In this document: one piece after another, positions 1 to 12,376 of the stretch | Numbering within the stretch: the stretch's first letter is position 1 | How the letters are laid out: each line of letters begins with the position of its first letter | DNA from: Persicaria tinctoria | Taxonomy: Eukaryota > Streptophyta > Magnoliopsida > Caryophyllales > Polygonaceae | Assembly (NCBI GenBank): GCA_037127255.1 | Contig: JBANSL010000013.1 | Location: 81,660,188-81,724,187 of the forward strand | Direction of reading: 5' to 3' | Length of the DNA: 64,000 bases | The notes under the pieces: generated by a model | Told to the model about the DNA's origin: nothing | Databases searched by the model: none | The model's input: the letters and a program-made list of their open reading frames with translations, nothing else | Position numbers and translations under genes: made by a program

Positions 1-834
1 GCGAGACAAATTCAGAAATCAAATGACTAAGAAGAAAGAAGGTAACTCTTCTCACACAAACCTTTTTTTGGATAAGAAGGGCGTTGAAGGAAAGAATAAA
101 TAAGCAGAGAATTGCAGAATATGGAACCGTTACTCAAGTAGGCTTTCTTGATTGAACAGTCAAGACAACAGAGTGTCTTTTTCTCAACCTTGAGGACAAT
201 GACAATTTTAAGATGATCACACAATCAAGTACAAAGGGCCAGCCTGTTCAAAAACATTGCCTGCAGTTACTTTTCAGAAAAAGGAAATAACTTTTTTCAA
301 GCCAAGCAGAAAAAAGAAAATTAATGAAACTGCCTTATTCACATTATTATGCAATTAATACTCACATTGAAGTAAATGTGACTATGTGAGCCCATCTGTA
401 CCCAATTTTATATTTCCTTAAATGCCATACAACAAGGAAATATGCCATAATTACATGTTCTTAAATGCAACTTCAATTATATGATGCAGAAAGGTCAACT
501 GCAATTGCGATGGTGGAATCAGAGTATAAAGTTCATAAAATAGAAGGAGATAAGTATATATAAGCAGTCGTCCGTGATTGAACGTTTTTCATGTGTCACG
601 ACAACAGATTTTCTCGTTGTGGGTTATACTCGTGATTTAAGGAAGATCACACAGTACCGCACAATGGACCAGCCATTTAGATGACACTGTACACAATTAT
701 GCACTCCTAGGCAGAATGTTAGACAACTTTCAGAGAAGAATATAAAGGAACTAAGCCTATTCAGTTTGTACTCCCTAATCAGTAATCACATTATTTGTGG
801 TAATGCAAGTTCATACATTTTTTGAGCTCGTGAT
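1..834. other. Intergenic or intronic AT-rich DNA with a diverged direct repeat
   Basis: I see no supported gene here. Two parts resemble each other in the same order, roughly 150-370 and 580-800. Both contain 'gacaacaga', a 'gatcacaca' segment, a 'ggccagcc/ggaccagcc' segment and an 'aatcacatt/actcacatt' segment. This looks like an old, diverged tandem duplication of about 430 bp. No reading frame resembles a known protein. Confidence 0.4.
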
Positions 835-1141
835 TTTCTAAGGTGTGCCCATGGGCATACATTAGACAACCCAAAAAGAGAAAATAATCCCTTGGAAAAA
901 GTGTTTTCCCTATTTTCAATGCATTAGCCCCAAGATCAATGCATTGAAACTATGGTTTCTTTCCTTTTTTGGATTTTTTTTTTTTTTGGTTCATAGGTGG
1001 GCACTTAGGCCATTACAATATGGGGGGTGTTCGAACTCGGGACCTATTGGTCACTACTTGTCATCCTTACTAGCTAAGCTAGCAAGGCTTACCCTTTTTT
1101 GGATTTCTAATGTGTGCCCATGGGCACACGTTAGAAAAACC
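835..1141. mobile_element. MITE with palindromic ends, interrupted by a SINE
   Basis: The two ends are inverted copies of each other over about 40 bp. Each end contains a near-perfect palindrome around GTGTGCCCATGGGCACAC. Without the nested SINE the element would be about 175 bp. I could not fix the target-site duplication, so the superfamily is not assigned. Confidence 0.55.
977..1092 (-). mobile_element. tRNA-derived SINE, nested in the MITE
   Basis: On the minus strand the element ends in an A-run (T-run 974-988 on the plus strand). It carries a box-B-like segment, GAGTTCGAACACC, and an upstream box-A-like TAGCTTAGCTAG. It is flanked by a perfect 14-bp direct repeat, CCTTTTTTGGATTT, at 963-976 and 1093-1106, as expected for LINE-mediated insertion. 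About 116 bp. Confidence 0.7.
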
Positions 1142-1498
1142 GTTTAAATTTTATTTTCAAATATACTGGATAACCTGGATATACGAGATAAAATTCAATG
1201 CCTTCATTTTAAAATTTCAAAGGAAGCGATCAAAATTAAATGCAACTTAAATGGCACCGAATGTCGATTCGATTCCCCATTTAGGAAGTATCACGCATAG
1301 CCTCTTACACCAATAAACATTTATCAAGCTGAACACATATATATACGTAATTTAATAGGCATATCACACAGTTCTCTCTAATTAATGTTAAATGTCGATA
1401 CCTTCTAGACTTCAACCAACCTAAGAAATGCTAAAGCTGAGGGCATCCAAAATGAGAGGGATTCCAGTGGAATTATTATGAATTCACAAAAACGGGGG

Positions 1499-2627
1499 GG
1501 GGTTACTCAACCCCTAGGCCATGCTTATGCGGGATGTACTGGGCAGATGATGTTTTTATTGTAACAGCAGGGTTACATGTTCTCTCCAAATTCCGATAGA
1601 TGAATGCCACCTACCAAACCTTCGTGATTTTTTCTTCTCCATGATAAAATACACAAAGCTAAAACAACCCATAGGTAAAAGCTTTTCAGCGTTGTACACT
1701 ATGATTATCACAAAACCTGTGTTTACTAAAATGTCCAAGGAACGAAAGTACGAAACCTTGCCTGCACCGGAACCAATCACTTTCAGTCTCACTAGAAAGC
1801 CTTCATATCCCTTAATTTCTATCTACACCACTGCCTTACATGCTTAGATGTTCAATGATTACAAGGGAAAATGGCATTGTCCTCCTCTTAATTGAGTCCA
1901 ATGAGGCCCACACTCCACACCAATCAAGGATAAACATTTCTTCACACTTTCAATTATTAGAAATCACATGATAGCAACAGAGACCCAGAAAAAAAAAATC
2001 TATGAATCCTAAGTCCGCCAGATTGAGAAGCAATCAAATCAAGTACACTACCCAGTAGCCAGTTCTCAGCACGAAATCAGTGAAGTAAAGCAGACGACAA
2101 CCTTGTGACAACAGCTTATACACACAATCAACCAAATTCAACAATCACACAAAATTGTGCAAAGGAAACATCCAAAGCCAATTTGTTTTGATCTAAAGTC
2201 TAAACAATTCCAAACTTGAGACATGGTAGTTAATTATACTCACCAACCAACAGACATTGGGATTTGGGCTTGTAATGGACAAACTGGATAAGATGAACAG
2301 CTAGGATTTCTGAGACCAAGTGTTCAGCAATCCATCCCATAATTTGCCAATGCCTAACAGAAAAAAGTGTTAAAGACTGTACAAATTTCTCAAAGACAAA
2401 CAAAAACAGCACACATTAATTTCATGGCTAGAAAATAACTACCGTGAAAAAATAAATCGTGACAAGAGATGGCGGCCATTGGCACTGGCCAATACAACAA
2501 CCCTAATTTCCGACAACGGATAAAACCCTCCGAAAAACAGACCAAGGCAGACGCCGGTGTGCTCTGAGCCAATTGGATTAAACCATAACTGAGATGATGA
2601 AGGTTGATGAACGAGGAGGGAGGGGGG
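1499..2627. repeat. Tandem duplication, copy 1 (1.13 kb)
   Basis: This copy matches 2736-3864 at a constant offset of 1237 bp. I noticed only about three single-base differences (near 1560, 1909 and 1988). It begins right after a G-run (about 1495-1502) and ends inside a 17-base G-run (2622-2638). The first 60 bp look like a plant SINE 3' end (GCTTATGCGGGATGTACTGG). The copy includes the minus-strand exon-like segment described at 3480-4130. Confidence 0.85.
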
Positions 2628-2735
2628 GGGGGGGGGGGTTGGAGGCAAGCAAAAAAATGGCAAATTGATGGGTTAGTTGCCTCCCTGACCCTGCTTATGT
2701 GGGTATACTTTGCAGATGTTGTTGTTTGTAACAGC

Positions 2736-3864
2736 AGGGTTACTCAACCCCTAGGCCATGCTTATGCGGGATGTACTGGGCAGATGATGTTTTTATTTTA
2801 ACAGCAGGGTTACATGTTCTCTCCAAATTCCGATAGATGAATGCCACCTACCAAACCTTCGTGATTTTTTCTTCTCCATGATAAAATACACAAAGCTAAA
2901 ACAACCCATAGGTAAAAGCTTTTCAGCGTTGTACACTATGATTATCACAAAACCTGTGTTTACTAAAATGTCCAAGGAACGAAAGTACGAAACCTTGCCT
3001 GCACCGGAACCAATCACTTTCAGTCTCACTAGAAAGCCTTCATATCCCTTAATTTCTATCTACACCACTGCCTTACATGCTTAGATGTTCAATGATTACA
3101 AGGGAAAATGGCATTGTCCTCCTCTTAATTGAGTCCAATGAGGTCCACACTCCACACCAATCAAGGATAAACATTTCTTCACACTTTCAATTATTAGAAA
3201 TCACATGATAGCAACAGAGACCCAGGAAAAAAAAATCTATGAATCCTAAGTCCGCCAGATTGAGAAGCAATCAAATCAAGTACACTACCCAGTAGCCAGT
3301 TCTCAGCACGAAATCAGTGAAGTAAAGCAGACGACAACCTTGTGACAACAGCTTATACACACAATCAACCAAATTCAACAATCACACAAAATTGTGCAAA
3401 GGAAACATCCAAAGCCAATTTGTTTTGATCTAAAGTCTAAACAATTCCAAACTTGAGACATGGTAGTTAATTATACTCACCAACCAACAGACATTGGGAT
3501 TTGGGCTTGTAATGGACAAACTGGATAAGATGAACAGCTAGGATTTCTGAGACCAAGTGTTCAGCAATCCATCCCATAATTTGCCAATGCCTAACAGAAA
3601 AAAGTGTTAAAGACTGTACAAATTTCTCAAAGACAAACAAAAACAGCACACATTAATTTCATGGCTAGAAAATAACTACCGTGAAAAAATAAATCGTGAC
3701 AAGAGATGGCGGCCATTGGCACTGGCCAATACAACAACCCTAATTTCCGACAACGGATAAAACCCTCCGAAAAACAGACCAAGGCAGACGCCGGTGTGCT
3801 CTGAGCCAATTGGATTAAACCATAACTGAGATGATGAAGGTTGATGAACGAGGAGGGAGGGGGG
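2736..3864. repeat. Tandem duplication, copy 2 (1.13 kb)
   Basis: Second copy of 1499-2627. It runs on without a break into unique DNA at about 3865, so this copy is probably the original context. The 108-bp spacer (2628-2735) holds another SINE-like 3' end with a TTG-rich tail (CTTATGTGGGTATACTTTGC followed by GTTGTTGTTTG). Confidence 0.85.
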
Positions 3865-4130
3865 AAGGATTGAAAGAGGTTGAAGGATTGGATTAGCAAC
3901 ATCGGATTTAAATTCGTGGTATGAAAATGGGGAAAAATTGACAGGATCAGTAACAGGAATTGGAAAGGAAGGAAATCTTTGATTGGCCGTAATTGAGAGA
4001 GATTCTGGAAACGGGAATGAATTAGTATGGCTTTAGCGTGAACGGGCGAGGAAGCCATTAATGGATACAGTTTCTCTGTGATCTCCAGTTCCGGAAGACT
4101 CGAATACACGATCGTTTTGCAGGGTGGCAC
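3480..4130 (-). other. Possible 5' exons of an unrecognised minus-strand gene
   Basis: An open frame of 167 codons runs from 4130 to 3627 but resembles no family I know. Just 3' of it on the minus strand is an exon-like segment (about 3605-3487). It is preceded by TTTTCTGTTAG (acceptor) and followed by GTTG/GTGAGTAT (donor), and reads MGWIAEHLVSEILAV. The same segment occurs in duplicate copy 1. It could be the 5' UTR or transit-peptide region of a gene, or a non-coding transcript. Confidence 0.25.
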
Positions 4131-4371
4131 ATTTGGTAAATTATAAAAGTACCTTTAGTATAAAATAAGTTTCTTATTATAATTTCAATATTTAACATCA
4201 AATTTGAAAATTTTCATATTTGTTTATATGATTACAAGATTATAATTCATAGCATTTTTAGATCTTTGAATAATAATCATACAATGTATGTTCGATAGTT
4301 TATCCGTCTGCCAACCTGTCGATCTATCGATAATCAACTATGTTTGATCTCTTATCAAAATACAAATATGA

Positions 4372-4376
<5 letters not shown>

Positions 4377-4405
<29 letters not shown>

Positions 4406-4519
4406 ATAATAAAGTTCTTACATGAAATTAGATCAGAGCCGACTAACAAGCTGAGCTCCGCATCTAACAAGCTGAGCTCCGCATCCCTTTTGAATACTAA
4501 ACGCAATCCTAGTCAAAGG

Positions 4520-4551
<32 letters not shown>
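4377..4551. repeat. ATT microsatellites and a short tandem repeat
   Basis: Two (ATT)n tracts (about 4377-4412 and 4519-4551) flank a duplicated unit, CTGAGCTCCGCATCTAACAAG, present twice around 4441-4485. No gene. Confidence 0.85.
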
Positions 4552-4553
<2 letters not shown>

Positions 4554-5629
4554 AGGCTATTAGTTTTGAGAAAATATGTTTCTTTAAAAATCTTGGGTAA
4601 AAAGAAAACGACCTTTTATACAAAGAATAAGATAAAGGTGATCTTGGAATAAAATGAGATAATTCATTTATTATGATTGATTTCATTTTCATAGTTTTTA
4701 ATAGAGAAATCTTCTTGGTAAGAGGAAATATTTAAAATGTTGCAATAAAATAAAGATACTCATAATTTATTTCATTTTTTTCACCAAAAAAGTAATTTAT
4801 TTCATTTTTAAATTAAAATTTTCTTTTATTGGATATATTATATTAAAAAATCTATTTATACTCATAGTCTTGATATTGTTAACGGTTCAACTTATTTTTG
4901 TTTAAGACGATTTTTAAAATTTATATTTTGCTTATTCATATAAATTACGGTTTTTTTCGATCATGTGTCCCAAGAACATATGATAAAAAGCTTGATTGAG
5001 AAAGATATTCTAAATTTAAATTATTTTAGCTTTTTAAAAAAGATTGTTTTCGGTGCTAAGTTTGGTAGGAAATCTTTCACAAATATTTTTTTTATCCTAT
5101 GTCATTGAGGTATAAGATAGAAAAATCGTATAAATAAACTTTTTCTAATACAAAAAAATGATTGTACGTACATGCCTAATCATTATGTTTGAGAACGAGA
5201 TGTATGTACTATTGTTTGTCTCTTGTGTTGTATGTATTAGTGCGAGATCCTCCCATGCCAAGGTTGTTATTTCTTTAAGAAGTCGTGGAGATCCTCATAT
5301 TTAGTTGAACCTAAATATGAGGATTTCGCTATTCCCAATTATCTTAAAATGCACTTTGTTTGATTGATGTTTTCTTGTTACCTTCATTCCCCTTTGTACT
5401 TCCCTTGTTTGGTTTGCTAGGATTTGGGTATAGCAAGTATCAAATACAGTATTTGCTTACTAGTTTCCAAGTAGATAGTCGAATCCCTATAAAAATCAAA
5501 TAAAAAAAGTTTATCTTTCAATCTATAAACCCCAAGACAATCGTTTTTAAAAATAAATAAAATTTAAAACGTTTACTTACTCGGGTGTGTTTGGGTTCCA
5601 ATGCATTAATTATAATGCATTTATAAGTA
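4552..5629. other. AT-rich intergenic DNA
   Basis: Very AT-rich, with many stops in all frames. I see no gene, tRNA or bounded element. The pair of segments around 5288-5325 (GATCCTCATATTTAGTTGAACC / ctaaatatgaggatt) forms a short inverted repeat. Confidence 0.5.
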
Positions 5630-5866
5630 TAAACACTAAAATAGTGTTTGATTAATACATTTTACATTGTGTTTAAAATAACATAAATGTTAAGTGAAGC
5701 CATTTGTATATTGTTTCAATCAAACATCTATTATAGTGTAGAGTTTATAATTATATTAAAATTTTAATATAAACTATTAATACAATTTACAATGTATTTT
5801 ATTCGAAATTTATGTTATTTTAAACACATTGAAACATGTATTAATCAAACAATATTCAAGTGTTTA
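5630..5866. mobile_element. MITE with long terminal inverted repeats
   Basis: The ends are inverted copies over roughly 55 bp: left arm 5630-5688, right arm 5807-5866. The shared core is TGTTTGATTAATACAT, and then GTGTTTAAAATAACATAAAT before the centre. The centre is AT-rich and non-coding. The target-site duplication is ambiguous in this AT-rich context. Confidence 0.65.
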
Positions 5867-6003
5867 ATTATCTTAAAAGTATTGAGTTTGTGGAATGAAT
5901 AATAAAGAGACCAATTTACCCATAATTTCATGCGCAAATTACAAAAATTTATTAGGTCGTTTCTATTTCAGTCCATTTGCAAATTACGATAATTTATTAG
6001 CTT

Positions 6004-6143
6004 TTTTTTTTTTTTTGATAAGATAAGAATTTGAGGGCCAGACATACCTGACTCCTCGAGTGGCCGACAAAGTCGGTAGACGGCGAACCATCAAACATAC
6101 AATCTAAAGAAGAAAGGTGAAATACGCAAAGTGGCAAGCAAAC
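6004..6143 (-). mobile_element. Short LINE-tail retroposon
   Basis: A 140-bp insert with its poly-A at the plus-strand left end (T-run 6002-6016). It is flanked by an 11-bp direct repeat, TTTATTAGCTT, at 5993-6003 and 6144-6154. It has the same 3' signature as the big LINE at 8170: GAATTCTTA-type sequence before the A-tail, preceded by a CCGAC...GTCGG hairpin. It is a 5'-truncated LINE or a SINE using the LINE tail. Confidence 0.7.
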
Positions 6144-6744
6144 TTTATTAGCTTATTTCCATTTCAGCCCATTTGGTCAAATAAGAGATAAAATTAGCCC
6201 ATTTTCATTTTAGTCCATTTGGTCAAATAAGATGAAAAAAATGAAATGAAAAGCTATAATTTACCCATTTTCATTTCTTGAAACTTCAAGAAATCAATCT
6301 ACACTAGAAAAAACTGGTAATTGTTTACTGGAAATTAAAAAAAAAACCGAGTATGAGAATCACTTTTAAAAAAGATGAAAGTGTAGTCAAATCAAATAAA
6401 CTGATTTTTTGAAAGAAAGAAAAAAAAAAGCAATACCACCCTATCAAATTAGGAGGAGGGACGAGACTATACAAAAAAAAAAAAAAAAGCAAAATTGCTT
6501 TTACTTGAAGAAGAATTGCCATTGTCATTGTTTCAACTTTTGGGCATGAGCACCGATTGAATAATTGAAGGGAGGTTTTTTGCAATTTGTAGTGGTGGGT
6601 ACCGATTGAATTAAGTCAGTCCAAAGATGAAGAGATAATATGTGTTTCCCTCAATTCTTGACTTTGTGTTTCATCCAAGTACATGAAAATGTTGTCATTG
6701 TGGTTTTTTCATCTAAACCTGACAACACTATGTGGGGAGTGTTA

Positions 6745-7966
6745 GAGTGAGAAAGCTTGAGAGAGAAACTCTCTTTGAGAGTTCATCTTTCTTTCTTGCT
6801 TTGCTCTTCTCGTTTTGACTCCTCCGCAAAAATTTTTGAGTTCGTCCCAAGCATTTGTTGTTTTGGGATTAATTTATGGTTGGTTTGGGCAAGTGGGGGA
6901 TGGAAGATTACTGTTTGTTTTCTTCTTGATTCGATTTGGTCTCCTCCGGGTTTAGGTTATGCGCTTGGTGCCCGTCTTGTTGGTGGCCCGTTATGTCGGA
7001 CTTGGTGCTGCCTGAAATGCCGAGGGCTGGTGGTGTTGTAGGTCCGGTTCCGGCGCTCGCTAGGGTGGGTTCTTTTGTGTAAGCTCACTCGGCTCTTGGT
7101 GCTGAATCGTTCTTCTATTGTCCTCTATTTGGCGTGTCGGAGTTGGATGTTGGTGCGGACGTCTCCTGACTTTGGTGGTCTGGCGGTGAGAGCCCGGTGT
7201 GATTGAGTGAGGAAGGTTTGCTCCCCCGGACTCCCAGGTTGTGGGTTCCTTCCCTAGTGAGTTCTTTGGTCGGGTTTGCTTTTATCGACAACCTCTCCTG
7301 GTACGCGTGGTGGTTGTATCTTCTTGCTAGTGGCACGAGCGGTGGCGGTGCTTGGTATGGTGCTTTGGTAGCGCTTCTCCCTCTTACTTTACCTTTTTTA
7401 TCATTAGTATTGTGTGGGTTGAACGTTTTGAAGCTAAGGTTGGTCGGAGAAGGCTTATGAGGTCCGTCGTCTAGTGGTTGTTTGGTGATTGTTAGTGGGT
7501 GGTCCGTCGTCTAGTGAACGCTTCACCACCGGTGTCGGAGTTTGGTTTATCCCTGGCTTTTGGAGTTTGGTCCGGCTTCTTCACCTTTTTCCATGCCCAT
7601 GGTCCCTCTATTTCTTGGTGGTGCTGAACGCAGAGTGGTCTGGGGTCGCTTCTTAGGCTAGGTGGCTCGATGGTGATGATGGGGGCTCGGCTTGCTTTGC
7701 GGATCTAGTGTTCGGGTGGTCTCATGTCCCCTTGTTGGTGTCGCTCGCTTATCTCTTTGAAAATGGGCTAAACTCTAGCGAGCTACGGTGGCGGGGTTAT
7801 GTGTAGCACCTGAGCACCAGCTTCGTTTGGGGTCTGGTTGAGCGCGTGTTGAGGAGTGGGCGATTAGTGTGTGTTGCTTTCCACTGTTGTCGTGTGCTTT
7901 TGGTCCAGTAAGGATCCACTGCGCTCACCCTAGTGTCTTCCCACTATCCCTCGTCACAAAAAAAAA
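6745..7966 (+). mobile_element. GC-rich non-coding retroposon with A-tail
   Basis: GC content rises sharply against the AT-rich surroundings. The segment opens with GAGAGAAACTCTCTTTGAGAG and ends in an A-run at 7957-7967. No long frame is convincing. It belongs to a family recurring at 18728-19850 (minus), 35640-36660, 36740-37735, 42020-42715 (minus) and 55029-56872. No target duplication was found for this copy, so its edges are approximate. Confidence 0.45.
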
Positions 7967-8204
7967 AACTCACCCTTAATCATTTTTTTAAAATTATAAT
8001 CATTTTTTTTTAATTATGGGGATGAGGGGAGGGAAATTCAGGGGGTTGTCCCAGGTCCCACCCGCTTTTGGCCATCCTTTCCACTTTGACTTTATTAAAA
8101 GTTACTTTTTCTGCTTTTAATTTATGTTTGGTAGGTCAAAGGTTTGACTTTGTGGTATGGTGTGTATTTTTTTTTTGATTAAGTAAGAATTCGGAAGCGC
8201 AATT

Positions 8205-8699
8205 CTATCCGATAGCATCCTTTTGGATGAGGTCGTTAAGACCTGGATCATTGGGAAATGAAAGGGTGGGGGCAATATGAGCAAGATGTGCAACCTTATC
8301 TGTTACAGAATTGTCGCTACGAAGGACGTGAGAAACCGATACTTCATGAAACCCAAAAATGAGGGTGCTAATATCAGACATAATTAGCTCAATTTTCCAT
8401 GGGCATTTTGTTTTAGATCGTAAATGATCTATGATTATAATCGAGTCTCCTTCAATAATTATGTCTAGAATTCTCATTTCAAGGGCTCTAAGGACTCCTT
8501 CTCTTAAAGCGAGTGCCTCGACCATTAACGGTTTGTGAAAACCAATAACTTTTCCGTCAGCAAGTATGGGCTCTCCTCTGTTGTCACGAATTATATAACC
8601 TACAGAAATTTGCCTCTGCCAAGAAGCAGAACCGTCAAAATTTAGTTTCCACTTCCTAGGGGGCGGTTTCTTCCATTTAACTTGCTTCTTTGCACTCAT
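8205..8699 (-). pseudogene. LINE RNase H domain
   Basis: A 164-codon frame with WKLNFDGSASW, VGYIIRDNRGEPI, VEALALREGVLRAL, IIEGDSIIIIDHL and VSHVLRSDNSVTDKVAHLA. These match the DG, E, D and HVxR-N-D motifs of the RNase H found at the C-end of plant L1 elements. The stop at 8205 lies about 35 bp from the A-tail, so this is the true 3' end. Confidence 0.9.
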
Positions 8700-8800
8700 G
8701 TTCTTCTAAACCCTACTTGTTTGATTTCTGATTTCATCTTTCTCTATACCAGTGTGTTTTTCCGCCTTTTCCCATTCGTCATAATATGATTTGACCATTT

Positions 8801-9279
8801 TTAAGAATCCCTTAGTATTTTGCAGTTTTGTTGTTGGAAGATTAGTTTGTTACGGGTTAACCAGATTGTCCACCAACGAAAAGCCATTATCTTTCTTTGC
8901 TCGCCATCGAGTAAGCCAGCAATAAAAGCCATTAATGACTCAATGTTTCTTGACGTTTTAATCTTGTCAGAAAATTTTGCTTTTATTGCGCCAGAGAGAC
9001 TAGGACAGCTCAGTGAGTATTTACATTCAAAGAGAATGTGAGTAGTGTCTTCTTCATGGTGATCACAGATATCACAGTATGGCAGAATCGCAATACCTCT
9101 CCTTGACAGTCGAGCAGTCGTTGGTAGCCCATTGTGACAGACTTTCCACATAAAATTCTTTATCTTGGGCGGGGCATTCAGTTTCCAAATCCACGCATTT
9201 ATGTCATCAGTTAAATTTGTTGCTTTCATATTTAGTCTATATGTGACGAGAGGGTTTCTCGACCAAATAAATTTGTAGT
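8801..9279 (-). pseudogene. LINE zinc-binding RT domain (zf-RVT)
   Basis: Continues from the other side of the second insertion as DYKFIWSRNPLVTYRLNMK, then KIKNFMWKVCHNGLPTTARL. The Cys/His cluster CDICDHHEEDTTHILFEC is typical of the zf-RVT domain of plant LINEs. Confidence 0.85.
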
Positions 9280-11065
9280 CAAGACCCCGCTACAGTATAG
9301 AGGAGTCAGGTTCGATCCACGAGGAAGTGTGTCAGCGCCCGCCTTTTCAGTTCTGAAGCCTCTTTGATCTAAATAAAGCAAGAAACAAAAGCAAAGCAAA
9401 GCAAAAGTACTCGACAGAGGCAAAGCAAATCGACAACAGCAACTCGACTAAGACAACAGTAAGAAACTTCGACTGAAGAACTCGATCGAGCTTGTCGACA
9501 CAAGTTGTCGATGTCGACAGCTTCTCGACACAAACTTGTCGACACAGAAAGTAAATCGCCAAAAAAAACAGCAAAGCGAAGATCTCGACAAAATAACTCG
9601 ACGTCGACAAGATATGTCGATATCGACAACTCTTCGAAATCGATAAGAACAGAAATTTAAAGATGCAAAAGCTTTTCGAACACGGAACGAATGTAAACAC
9701 GAAATAAACTTCAATAAACTAAAAGACTTCCAAGGCTAGGGTTTCAACATCACAACGATAACTATGCAAAGTAACACATAAAGGCATAAAAGATCATGCT
9801 TTCCATCTAAATAACTTTCGTTATTAACAAATAGGAATATAGAGGCTTTCGCATAAACCCTAATTGTTACTAACCCTTTTCACATAATTAATCCAAGTTG
9901 CATTAAGATCACTTTCGCTTCAATAACACAAACAAGGATCACCTTCAACTCTCGCAAAAGAATCATGCTCATAGGGATAGAAGACGAATTGCACAAAAGA
10001 TCTGACCTTTATCGCATCGCCTCACATGGCCACCGTCGGGCTCACCCCAGCCCCAGAAGTGGGTGGACTACTCGCTCTTCATTGCAAACTCAGACGTCAT
10101 CGATTGAAAGAAAACAACTTGCATTAAACTAAATTCCAAGACTTTACAATCCCGGCAATCCAACTCTCGTCGAATGCCAAAACCCTAAAACCTTCGAACT
10201 CCCTAAACCGTCTCTGTGGAACTACTTGTTTTTCTCTGAAATTCAATGAATAGAAATCAACCCCTAAGGCTTTATTTATAGTGTTCAGATCCCGCTAATC
10301 TAGGATAGAACATCTATATCTATATCTAAAACTATATCTAAAGCTTAATGATAAATAAAAGATAAATAACATAATGTAATGAAATAAACTTAGATAGACT
10401 AGGATTTTATCTAATGTGTGGACATCTTCTTGGATAGATCTTGATAGACTTTGATAGAATGATGAATCTTAGCTTGCAAGGCTTCTCGATGCTCGGACTT
10501 CTCCTCGATCTCGGCTACTGGAGTCCTTGATATGTCTCCTCGACATCGACAAATCTTGTCGACGTCGAGTAAAATCTTCGTCTTCAGCTCAGCAACTCGT
10601 ACTCGACGTCCAGTGCACATGTCGAGTAGAAACTTGTCGATGTCGACAAATCTTGTCGATGTCGAGTAGACTTCTCAGCTTCCAGCTCTGTTCGTAAAAC
10701 GCACTTTCCCGCTGCCTCGTTCGTCGGATTGACGCATATGACCATGCGTTGGAAAGCTCTTTCCGAGGGCTACAACTCTCATGAAGACATCACAGCCTGA
10801 TTCAGAATGATGAATACCAGAAATTGGCCTTCTCTCCAGCTGCACCATTCTTGGCTTCTCCATGACTTTCCTTTAAGCTCCAAAATGCGTTCGATTTCTG
10901 CGAAATATGACAAAAACTTGTGTAGACCTCCATATATTGCAAATAAGTATAAACTACACATATTCTATATCATTTAAACCCAAATGTATGAAATGCATGC
11001 AGAAATCGGTATAAAAGTAAGTATAAAACATGGCAAATTAGGCTTACAACAATATGCACTTGATG
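9280..11065. mobile_element. Unclassified 1.8-kb insertion in the LINE, rich in TCGAC motifs
   Basis: It interrupts the LINE between ...WFTTSSAY and DYKFIWSRN. No coding frame is convincing. Two zones (about 9415-9640 and 10500-10675) are packed with TCGAC, GTCGAC and TCGATGTCGAC words. I could not find a clean target-site duplication or terminal repeats, so the type is open (non-autonomous LTR-type or other) and the edges are good only to about 15 bp. Confidence 0.6.
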
Positions 11066-12193
11066 TTGTGAACCATCCTTTTTTATCCGGTCACCAATAC
11101 ATTCTATCACGAATCTGGTTTATAGGGAGAGGGATTTCAGCAATCTGTTCCGCCACCTCGCTTTTCAACGTTGACTTAAGCTTCGCCAAGTCCCATTCTC
11201 TACCAACAATATATTGGTCAACCGTTTCATCCCTATTTATACTTGTCAGATCGAGGCAGGCCGAGTTAATATTCTTTACAGGCGCCCATTTGTGTTTCCA
11301 AAATTTAATTGTTTTCCCATCACCTACCGTCCATGCTAACCCTTCTTCGAATGGTTCAATGATTTTCCCGAGTTGTGTCCACTGTCACGAGGCGTTTCCT
11401 TTCTTTTCAAAGTTTAAAACCGGTACTGATTTTAAATATTTATAGTTAATAATTCTCACCCAACTATTGTCTGGTTCCGCGATGATTTTCCAAATAAGCT
11501 TCATTTGTAGTGCCTCGTTCATTTCTTTTGTCTTTCGTAATCTCATTCCTCATTTAGCTTTAGGTCTACACACTCTATCCCTTCCAATTAGATGTTTGTA
11601 CTAGAGATCCTTATTCCAGAAGAAGTTTCTATTAACTTTGTCTAGAGCTGAGTGTATTGTCACAGGGAGCATGAAGCTTTGCATTGAGAAGAGTGGCTTG
11701 TCAGCTAGGTTTGAGTTTATTAACACTGATCTACCATGTTGCGACAAAGAGTCGGCCTTCCATTTTGATAACTGACTGGTCACTTTTCCGATTAATCCTT
11801 CAAATGTATCTTTATTTACTCTACCATTAACAATTGGACAACCAAGATACTTAACCAATTTCACATGTTTTGATATTCTCAAGCACCCTTCAATAGTTGC
11901 TATCCGCGAAGCAGGTACCCCAGGGGTGGTCTGAAAAGCAGATTTGTTATAGTTCACTTTTTGACCCGACAGTTTACAGTAGTTGTCAATGATTTTACTA
12001 ATTTTATCGCATGTGGTCATGTTTCCTTTAGCGAAGATGATGTCGTCAACAAAGGCAAGGAACGAGATTCTCAGACCTGAGTGACTGAATCGGAAGCCGA
12101 TACCAGATTGGTTGTTGTTAGATTCCAAAGAAAGCTTCCTAGCAAGGATCTCTGCACCAAGAATGAAGAGAAAGGGAGACATGGGGTCACCTT
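11066..12193 (-). pseudogene. LINE ORF2 reverse transcriptase, second part
   Basis: Starts GDPMSPFLFILGAEIL and carries ISFLAFVDDIIFAKGN, the catalytic motif in the FADD/FVDD form. It continues through the thumb (VKYLGCPIVNGRVNKDTF and SLSQHGRSVLINS). Several stops follow before the EIPLPINQIRDRMYW segment (about 11110-11160) that precedes the second insertion. Confidence 0.85.
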
Positions 12194-12376
12194 TGTAATG
12201 ACCAGTACCTGAGGGTGCTTGCTAGATAAATAAAGTATGTGGAATATGTGTGTAATTTTCTTGTATAATAAAAAGAAAAGGGGGTTATCTTTGCGTGATT
12301 TTCATGTATAAAATATAAGAAACATGTAGTTAACCCCTATAGTTTAGTTCTGTCGAACCCATCCCTATAAGTATTA

